Positions 58,603 to 64,000 of a stretch of 64,000 bases of DNA are shown here, one piece after another. This stretch comes from Mycobacterium sp. OAS707 (GTDB lineage: Bacteria; Actinomycetota; Actinomycetes; Mycobacteriales; Mycobacteriaceae), in contig NZ_JADBDS010000006.1 of NCBI RefSeq assembly GCF_014873705.1, positions 124,001 to 188,000 of the forward strand, read 5' to 3'. A program made the position numbers and the translations under genes. The notes below the pieces were generated by a model. It did not search any database. It was not told the origin of the DNA and saw only the letters and a program-made list of their open reading frames with translations. Within the stretch, counting starts at the first letter, position 1, and the number at the start of each line of letters is the position of its first letter.

Positions 58603-59571
58603 CTAACTGGGCGGGGAGAACGGCTCGGTCGTGCGCGCCAGGCCCGCGGCCCGGCCCTTCGCCGCGATCACCAACGCCATTTTGCGGCTGGCCTCGTCGA
58701 TCATCTCGTCGCCGAGCATCACCGCGCCACGCGCGCCGCCTGCCCGCGACGTATGCCACTCGTAGGCCTCGAGAATCAGCTCGGCGTGGTCGTAATCCTG
58801 CTGTCGCGGGCTGAAAACCTCATTGCCCGCCTCGATCTGATCGGGGTGCAACACCCACTTGCCGTCGTACCCCAGCGCGGCCGACCGTCCTGCCACCCGC
58901 CGGAAACCGGCTACATCACGCACTTTCAGATATGGCCCGTCGATGGCGAGAACCCCGTGCGTGCGGGCGGCGACCAGGATTCGCATCAACACGTGGTGAT
59001 GCGCGTCGCCGACGTCGTAACCCTCCGGCTGCTCACCCACCTCCAGGGTCCGCATGTTGAGGCTTGCCGCCATATCCGCGGGCCCGAGGATCAGCGCCTG
59101 CATCCTCGGCGCCGCCGCGATCGCGTCAATGTTGGTCAGCCCCTTGGCATTTTCGATCTGCGCCTCAATTCCGATGCGGCCCACCGGGAGTCCGTGCGTG
59201 GTCTCGAGCTGGCTCAGCAGCAGGTCGAGCGCGTGGATGTGCGAGACGTCAGTCACCTTGGGCAGCACGACAATGTCGAGCGCCGCGTCCTTTGCAGAAG
59301 CGACAGTCGAAACCACCTCGATCACGTCGGCGTACGTCCATGGCGTCGTCCAGTCGTTGACCCGCACCCCGCGCAGCTGGCCCGCCCATCCCGGTTCGGC
59401 GAGCGCGAGCGCGACCTGCGTGCGCGCCTCGGCCTTGGCGTCGGGTGCGACGGCGTCCTCGAGGTCGAGGAACACCTCATCGGCGGGCAGATTCTTTGCC
59501 TTCTCGATCATCTTGGGGTTGCTGCCAGGAACCGAGAGGCAGGTTCGACGGGGCCGATAAGCATTTTCCAC
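58603..59571 (-). CDS. HpcH/HpaI-CitE family CoA-ester lyase
   Basis: A 322-residue TIM-barrel enzyme of the citrate-lyase-beta/malyl-CoA lyase family, expected to cleave or form malyl-CoA-like thioesters. The opening RPRRTCLSVPGSNPKMIEKA and DEVFLDLEDAVAPDAKAEAR (Mg-binding/substrate Arg region), the IGIEAQIENAKGLTNIDAIA strand with the Glu, and GYDGKWVLHPDQIEAGNEVF are typical. Exact reaction unproven; CitE, malyl-CoA lyase and methylmalyl-CoA lyase are all possible. The start is GTG 59571, 26 bases from the divergent Rv1232c-type gene. As I recall the H37Rv order, Rv1232c and Rv1233c are adjacent, so this is an insertion. Confidence 0.88.
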   Translation of the reverse strand: MENAYRPRRTCLSVPGSNPKMIEKAKNLPADEVFLDLEDAVAPDAKAEARTQVALALAEPGWAGQLRGVRVNDWTTPWTYADVIEVVSTVASAKDAALDIVVLPKVTDVSHIHALDLLLSQLETTHGLPVGRIGIEAQIENAKGLTNIDAIAAAPRMQALILGPADMAASLNMRTLEVGEQPEGYDVGDAHHHVLMRILVAARTHGVLAIDGPYLKVRDVAGFRRVAGRSAALGYDGKWVLHPDQIEAGNEVFSPRQQDYDHAELILEAYEWHTSRAGGARGAVMLGDEMIDEASRKMALVIAAKGRAAGLARTTEPFSPPS

Positions 59572-59597
59572 AGCCCTACTCTCTACTCTCTACAGAC

Positions 59598-60893
59598 ATG
59601 GCAGCGGTGAACAGGGTCTATGCGGCCCGGCTCGCGGGGATGGTGGTGCTGGGCCCCGACGGCGAGTCCATCGGCCGTGTCCGCGATGTGGTGATCAGCA
59701 TCGGTGTGGCCCGCCACCAGCCGCGCGTGCTCGGCCTCGTCGTCGAATTGCTCACCCGCCGAAGGATTTTCGTTCCGATTCTGCGGGTCACCGCCATCGA
59801 ACCGAGCGCAGTCACACTGGCGACGGGCAACGTCTCGCTTCGTCGCTTCTCGCAGCGGCCCAACGAGGTGTTGGTGCTCGGCGAAGTGATCGAAACCCGT
59901 GTCCGCGTCGATGATCCCGACCTGCCGGAGCTGGCCGGAATCGACGTCGTCGTGGTCGACCTCGGCATCGAACAGACCCGCACCAGGGATTGGGTCGTCA
60001 CCAGGGTCGCCGTGCGGCCGCAACGTCGGCTCGGCCGACGCTCCAATGTCGCGATTGCCGACTGGAATCGGGTGCAGGGGCTGACACCGTCCGGGTTGGC
60101 GATGCCCGACCAGGGCGTCGGCCAACTGCTCGAACTATTCGCGGGCCAGCGGCCGATCGAGGTCGCCGAAGCGATTCGCGAACTGCCGGAGAAGCGGCGC
60201 CTCGAGGTGGTCAGGGCGCTGGACGACGAGCGGCTCGCCGACGTGCTGCAGGAGCTGCCCGAGGACGAGCAGGCCGAGGTGCTGCGGCGGTTGGAGACCG
60301 AGCGGGCGGCCGACGTGCTCGAAGCGATGGATCCCGACGACGCCGCCGACCTGCTCGGCACGATGACGCCGGCAGACGCCGAGCAGTTCCTGAGGCGGAT
60401 GGATCCCGAGGATTCCGAGGACGTGCGGCGGCTGCTGAGCCACTCGCCGGACACGGCGGGCGGCTTGATGACGTCGGAACCGGTGGTGCTCGCACCCGAC
60501 AACACCGTCGCCGAAGCGCTCGCCAGGGTTCGCGACCCCGACCTCACCCCCGCGGTCGCTTCACTGGTCTTCGTCACCCGCGCGCCAACGGCCACCCCGA
60601 CCGGGCACTACCTGGGTTGCGTGCACCTGCAGCGGCTGCTTCGCGAGCCGCCGGCCGAGCTGGTCAGCGGCATCCTCGACAAAGATCTGCCGAGCCTGAG
60701 CCCTCAGGACCCGCTCGCGGCGGTGACCCGCTATTTCGCTGCCTACAACCTGGTCTGCGGCCCGGTTGTCGACGAGGAGAACCACCTGCTGGGCGCGGTG
60801 TCCGTCGACGACGTCCTCGACCACCTGCTGCCCGACGACTGGCGTGAACGCGAAGAACCCGAGCTGTCCGGCGCCGAAAGGGAGCTCCCATGA
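59598..60893 (+). CDS. MgtE N-terminal/CBS-domain protein (Rv1232c-type)
   Basis: A 431-residue soluble protein. Residues 1-160 contain two PRC-barrel-like beta segments (LAGMVVLGPDGESIGRVRDV), residues 195-300 the MgtE N-terminal helical domain (EAIRELPEKRRLEVVRALDD, repeated LADVLQELPEDEQAEVLRRL, AADVLEAMDPDDAADLLGTM), and 315-425 a CBS pair. The MgtE membrane channel is absent, so it may be a Mg2+- or nucleotide-sensing regulator rather than a transporter (inference). TACTCT eight bases before the ATG, in a CTCTACT-rich stretch, may be the -10. It overlaps the DUF1003 gene by four bases. Confidence 0.88.
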   Translation: MAAVNRVYAARLAGMVVLGPDGESIGRVRDVVISIGVARHQPRVLGLVVELLTRRRIFVPILRVTAIEPSAVTLATGNVSLRRFSQRPNEVLVLGEVIETRVRVDDPDLPELAGIDVVVVDLGIEQTRTRDWVVTRVAVRPQRRLGRRSNVAIADWNRVQGLTPSGLAMPDQGVGQLLELFAGQRPIEVAEAIRELPEKRRLEVVRALDDERLADVLQELPEDEQAEVLRRLETERAADVLEAMDPDDAADLLGTMTPADAEQFLRRMDPEDSEDVRRLLSHSPDTAGGLMTSEPVVLAPDNTVAEALARVRDPDLTPAVASLVFVTRAPTATPTGHYLGCVHLQRLLREPPAELVSGILDKDLPSLSPQDPLAAVTRYFAAYNLVCGPVVDEENHLLGAVSVDDVLDHLLPDDWREREEPELSGAERELP

Positions 60894-61441
60894 GCGACTT
60901 GTCGGCGCGCCAGCGGCTGGACACCCCCCGCACGTCGCGTAGCCGCTTCTCGCTGAACGTCGATGCGGAGGCGGTGGGGCGATTCAGCGAATCGATCGCG
61001 CGATTCCTCGGCACCGGCCGCTTCCTGCTGTGGCAGTCCATCGTGGTGATCGTCTGGATCTCGCTGAACCTGTTCGCGGTCAAGCTGCGGTGGGATCCGT
61101 ATCCGTTCATCCTGCTCAACCTGGCGTTCTCCACCCAGGCCGCCTACGCGGCGCCGCTGATCCTGCTGGCCCAGAACCGGCAGGAAAACCGCGACCGGGT
61201 GGCGCTGGAAGAGGACCGCCGCCGCGCCGAACGAACCAAAGCCGACACCGAGTATCTGGCCCGTGAGCTGGCAGCTCTGCGGCTGGCCGTCGGTGAGGTC
61301 GCCACCCGCGACTACCTGAGGCGCGAACTCGAGGAATTGCGCGAACTGCTGGTTGCACTGCAGCCGAAGCAACCGCCGACGGACGGGGAGGCGACGACCA
61401 AGCCCGACGGTTCGGAGCGGCGCACCAAAAGACCGAGCTAA
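60890..61441 (+). CDS. DUF1003 membrane protein (Rv1231c-type)
   Basis: A 183-residue protein of the DUF1003 family. Two membrane helices (FLLWQSIVVIVWISLNLFAV, ILLNLAFSTQAAYAAPLILL) enclose the conserved DPYPFILLNL motif; a charged helical coiled region (about 100-155) follows. Function unknown. The start overlaps the MgtE-N/CBS gene (ATGA), and GGGAG precedes it, so both are made from one transcript; a pairing of a Mg/CBS sensor with this membrane protein is plausible. Confidence 0.87.
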   Translation: MSDLSARQRLDTPRTSRSRFSLNVDAEAVGRFSESIARFLGTGRFLLWQSIVVIVWISLNLFAVKLRWDPYPFILLNLAFSTQAAYAAPLILLAQNRQENRDRVALEEDRRRAERTKADTEYLARELAALRLAVGEVATRDYLRRELEELRELLVALQPKQPPTDGEATTKPDGSERRTKRPS

Positions 61442-61528
61442 CCGGCTTAAGCCATTGCTACAACGCTCGAATCGAGAATCACCTATGGTGACTTGGTTCA
61501 CCATTCACCGCACACCAAGGACGGTTGA

Positions 61529-62863
61529 GTGCACATAGGGGGACGAGCCGCCCTCGAGGCAGCGCAGCGCCGAGCAGGGCGAGCCGTACGCAAGCCTGTC
61601 TTCGGCGTTGCCATCATCACCCCGTTCATCCTCGCCGGCGCCGTCGGTGCGTCGGCGCCGACACCGGTGCGCGACGCAGCCGTGACGCCGCTGGCTTCGG
61701 TTCAGTCGTCAGGCAACCGCTCCGGGGCTTCGGTGGTAGCGGTCACCAAGACGCCTACCGCGTTCCACATCGCCGCGTCGACGGTGTCGGCTCCCCCGCC
61801 GTCGGCAGTGGTGAATTCGCCTGGGTCGCTTCGCATTCCGGCCATCGTGTTGTCCGCGTACCGCAACGCCGAGCGGATGATGGCTGCCGCGTATCCAACC
61901 TGCGGTGTGAGTTGGAACCTTTTGGCGGGCATCGGTCGCATCGAATCGCTGCACGCCAACGGCGGCGCCACCGATTCGCAAGGCACTTCGGTGCGGCCGA
62001 TCTACGGGCCGTCACTCGATGGCACGCTGCCCGGCAACGAGGTCATCGTGCAGAGCCGCGCCGCAGACCGAGTGACATATGCCAGGGCGATGGGCCCGAT
62101 GCAGTTCCTGCCCGGCACCTGGTCCCGCTACGCCAGCGACGGCGACGGCGACGGCAAGGCCGACGTGCAAAACGTGTACGACGCTTCGCTGGCGGCGGCT
62201 CGCTATCTTTGCAGCGGCGGACTGAATCTGCGTGATCCGAGCCAAGTGATGGCCGCGATCCTGCGCTACAACAATTCGATCGCCTACGCCCGCAATGTGC
62301 TGGGCTGGGCCGCGGCCTACGCAACCGGCGTGGTGCCGGTTGACCTGCCGCCGATCACCGGGCCGGTGCCGCCGCTTGGCGACGCCCACCTGGACAACTA
62401 CCAAGGCCTCGGCCCCGGCCTGCCGGAGAACGCTCTCGGGCTGCCGGCCAACGACCCGTTGGCCTTGATTCCGATGATGGGTCGCGGTGACCTCGCCAGC
62501 CAGCTCGCCCTCGGGCCCCTGCCTGGCCCGCTGCCGGGACCCGCGCCGCTGGTCGTCGCACAGCAACCGGAGCCCGAGCAGTCGGCGCCACCGCCGTGGC
62601 TGCCGCCGTGGATGCAACCGCAGCAGACCGTCCAGGAACCGCCGTCGCGGCCTGCCGGGTGCGCGGTGTTCTGTATCACCCCGACCGCGCCCGCCCCGAG
62701 CGCGGCCGCGGTGCCTGGTGATGCGCAGATGCTGATGCCGCAGGCCCCGCAGCCGGCCGTGCCCGCGATGGCACCCGAGCAGCCCGCGACCGAGACCGCG
62801 CCGGCTGAGCAGCCGGCGGTGCTGCCACCGGCGCTGGGGCCTGCGCCGGGACCTGCTGGTTAA
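61529..62863 (+). CDS. Secreted lytic transglycosylase-like protein with Pro-rich tail (Rv1230c-type)
   Basis: A 444-residue cell-wall protein. An N-terminal hydrophobic segment (about 25-43, VFGVAIITPFILAGAVGASA) exports or anchors it. The catalytic domain (about 105-270) is an SLT-type transglycosylase: LLAGIGRIESLHANGG with Glu 139 as the likely acid, AMGPMQFLPGTWSRYASDGD and NVYDASLAAARYLCSGGLNL with ILRYNNSIAYARNVLGWAAA. The last 170 residues are Pro/Ala/Gln-rich. It would cleave peptidoglycan glycan strands. GTG 61529 is the start by position of the signal; GGACGG lies just upstream. The gap 61442-61528 shows nothing else. Confidence 0.88.
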   Translation: MHIGGRAALEAAQRRAGRAVRKPVFGVAIITPFILAGAVGASAPTPVRDAAVTPLASVQSSGNRSGASVVAVTKTPTAFHIAASTVSAPPPSAVVNSPGSLRIPAIVLSAYRNAERMMAAAYPTCGVSWNLLAGIGRIESLHANGGATDSQGTSVRPIYGPSLDGTLPGNEVIVQSRAADRVTYARAMGPMQFLPGTWSRYASDGDGDGKADVQNVYDASLAAARYLCSGGLNLRDPSQVMAAILRYNNSIAYARNVLGWAAAYATGVVPVDLPPITGPVPPLGDAHLDNYQGLGPGLPENALGLPANDPLALIPMMGRGDLASQLALGPLPGPLPGPAPLVVAQQPEPEQSAPPPWLPPWMQPQQTVQEPPSRPAGCAVFCITPTAPAPSAAAVPGDAQMLMPQAPQPAVPAMAPEQPATETAPAEQPAVLPPALGPAPGPAG

Positions 62864-62883
62864 AGAGGACCGTGGGGTCGGCC

Positions 62884-62889
62884 TAGACT
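62884..62889 (+). promoter_or_regulatory. -10 element of mrp
   Basis: TAGACT lies eight bases before the ATG at 62898 and is compatible with a leaderless or very short-leader transcript. A second ATG at 62892 is too close to it. Confidence 0.45.
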
Positions 62890-62897
62890 CGATGCCG

Positions 62898-64000
62898 ATG
62901 TCTCAAACTCCCACTGACCTGGAATCGGCGATCCGCGCCGCGCTGGCCAAGGTGATCGACCCCGAGCTACGCCGCCCGATCACCGAACTCGGCATGGTCA
63001 AGAACGTCACCGTCGAGGCCGATGGTGGCGTGCACGTCGAGGTGTACCTGACCACCTCGGCCTGTCCGAAGAAGGCCGAGATCTCCGAGCGCGTCACCCT
63101 GGCTGTGGCGGACGTGCCGGGCACCGGCGCCGTCAAGGTCAGCCTCGATGTGATGAACGACGAGCAGCGCACCGAGCTTCGCAAGCAACTGCGCGGCGAC
63201 GCCCGCGAACCGGTCATCCCGTTCGCCCAACCCGGTTCACTGACCCGCGTGTACGCCGTCGCGTCCGGTAAGGGCGGCGTCGGCAAGTCGAGCGTCACGG
63301 TCAATCTGGCTGCCGCGATGGCCGCGCGCGGGTTGTCCGTCGGCGTGCTCGACGCCGATATCTACGGCCACTCGGTGCCGCGGATGATGGGCACCACCGA
63401 CCGGCCTACCCAGGTGGAGTCGATGATCCTGCCGCCGGTCGCCCACGACGTTCGGGTCATCTCGATCGCGATGTTCACCCAGGGCAACACCCCCGTGGTG
63501 TGGCGCGGGCCGATGCTGCACCGCGCGCTACAGCAATTCCTGGCCGACGTGTACTGGGGTGACCTCGACGTACTGCTGCTGGACTTGCCGCCGGGCACCG
63601 GCGACATCGCGATCTCGGTCGCGCAGCTGATCCCCGGCGCCGACATTCTGGTGGTGACGACGCCGCAGCTGGCCGCCGCCGAGGTCGCCGAGCGGGCCGG
63701 CGCGATCGCGCTGCAGACCAAGCAGCGCATCGCCGGCGTGGTGGAGAACATGTCGGGGCTGCTGATGCCCGACGGAACCACGATGCAGATCTTCGGTGAA
63801 GGCGGCGGCAAGCAGGTCGCCGAATCGCTGTCGCGTTCGGTTGGCGCGGATGTGCCGTTGCTCGGCCAGGTGCCACTGGACCCTGCACTGGTCGCGGCAG
63901 GCGATGACGGTGTGCCGCTGGTGTTGTCGGCCCCGGATTCGGCCGCGGGCAAGGAGCTGCGCAAGATCGCCGACGCGCTGTCCTCGCGTAAGCGTGGGCT
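62898..64000 (+). CDS. mrp: Mrp/NBP35-type Fe-S cluster carrier ATPase (3' end missing)
   Basis: Predicted iron-sulfur cluster carrier, a P-loop ATPase (Rv1229c-type). The first 367 codons are present without a stop; the family and the H37Rv protein run to about 380-390. The N-terminus (1-95) is a MIP18/DUF59 domain (VIDPELRRPITELGMVKNVT, then TTSACPKKAEI), and the ATPase has deviant Walker A GKGGVGKS at 124-131, LDADIYGHSVPRMMG and LLLDLPPGTGDIA. No CxxC near the C-terminus is seen in the visible part. The start is ATG 62898, with ATG 62892 as alternative. Confidence 0.95.
   Translation, partial: MSQTPTDLESAIRAALAKVIDPELRRPITELGMVKNVTVEADGGVHVEVYLTTSACPKKAEISERVTLAVADVPGTGAVKVSLDVMNDEQRTELRKQLRGDAREPVIPFAQPGSLTRVYAVASGKGGVGKSSVTVNLAAAMAARGLSVGVLDADIYGHSVPRMMGTTDRPTQVESMILPPVAHDVRVISIAMFTQGNTPVVWRGPMLHRALQQFLADVYWGDLDVLLLDLPPGTGDIAISVAQLIPGADILVVTTPQLAAAEVAERAGAIALQTKQRIAGVVENMSGLLMPDGTTMQIFGEGGGKQVAESLSRSVGADVPLLGQVPLDPALVAAGDDGVPLVLSAPDSAAGKELRKIADALSSRKRG

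Noticed and set aside
1..64000. tRNA, rRNA, CRISPR arrays, prophage or transposase genes
   Set aside because: None could be recognised on either strand.

Overview
The window is high-GC actinobacterial DNA from a mycobacterium, most likely an environmental or fast-growing one (Mycolicibacterium type). The evidence is the gene content (kgd, LpqY-SugABC, lprE, lpqZ, a CYP130-like P450, tap, UdgB, a 13E12/DUF222 protein), a mycobacterial SOS box, a mycobacterial iron box, and many leaderless genes with a TANNNT element 6-8 nt before the start codon. From memory of the M. tuberculosis H37Rv map, the backbone from about 5.2 kb to the right end follows Rv1264 to Rv1229c almost gene for gene (the window reads that block backwards). 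This synteny supports most of the gene symbols given. No species can be named, and no rRNA, tRNA, CRISPR array, prophage or classical IS was seen.

Layout. 0-5 kb (accessory): end of a copper-associated protein, a Cu(I)-type P1B ATPase, a 13E12/HNH protein with a perfect SOS box at its start, and a GT1-type glycosyltransferase. 5-14 kb: Rv1264-type adenylyl cyclase, hypoxanthine-DNA glycosylase, amiB2, then an insertion (AraC regulator, small acidic protein, MFS pump, VOC protein), then HIT protein, F420-type nitroreductase homologue, LLM oxidoreductase and UdgB. 14-21 kb, all on +: Tap efflux pump, a large ATP-binding LuxR regulator not in the H37Rv order, FAD oxidase, CYP130-like P450 and its TetR partner. 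21-25.5 kb (accessory): sulfatase, iron-regulated siderophore-interacting protein, formate/nitrite channel. 25.7-29.2 kb: acyltransferase, DEAD-box helicase, LprE. 29.2-30.4 kb: a DUF559 nuclease gene bracketed by long inverted repeats, a candidate undescribed mobile unit. 30.4-40 kb: RecB-like nuclease/helicase, FAD oxidase, two MFS exporters, a WGxxGxxG-type small secreted protein, Rv1249c-type membrane protein. 40-51.6 kb: kgd, cutinase, methyltransferase, SDR, small secreted protein, lpqZ, malic enzyme, mdh, corA. 51.6-56.6 kb: the trehalose importer operon lpqY-sugA-sugB-sugC with a SUFU-domain gene at its end. 56.8-64 kb: Rv1234- to Rv1229c-type genes (stress-domain membrane protein, two Pro-rich DUF4190-like proteins, CoA-ester lyase, MgtE-N/CBS protein, DUF1003 protein, lytic transglycosylase, Mrp).

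How it fits together. Central carbon metabolism is concentrated here: 2-oxoglutarate handling (kgd), malate oxidation (mdh) and malate decarboxylation (malic enzyme) lie near trehalose recycling. Two base-excision glycosylases for deaminated bases, an SOS-controlled 13E12 gene and a RecB-like nuclease/helicase form a DNA-maintenance theme. The most unusual structures are the inverted-repeat DUF559 unit at 29231-30359 and a dispersed intergenic palindrome present three times (about 6.85, 47.2 and 56.7 kb), whose arms resemble the ends of that unit.
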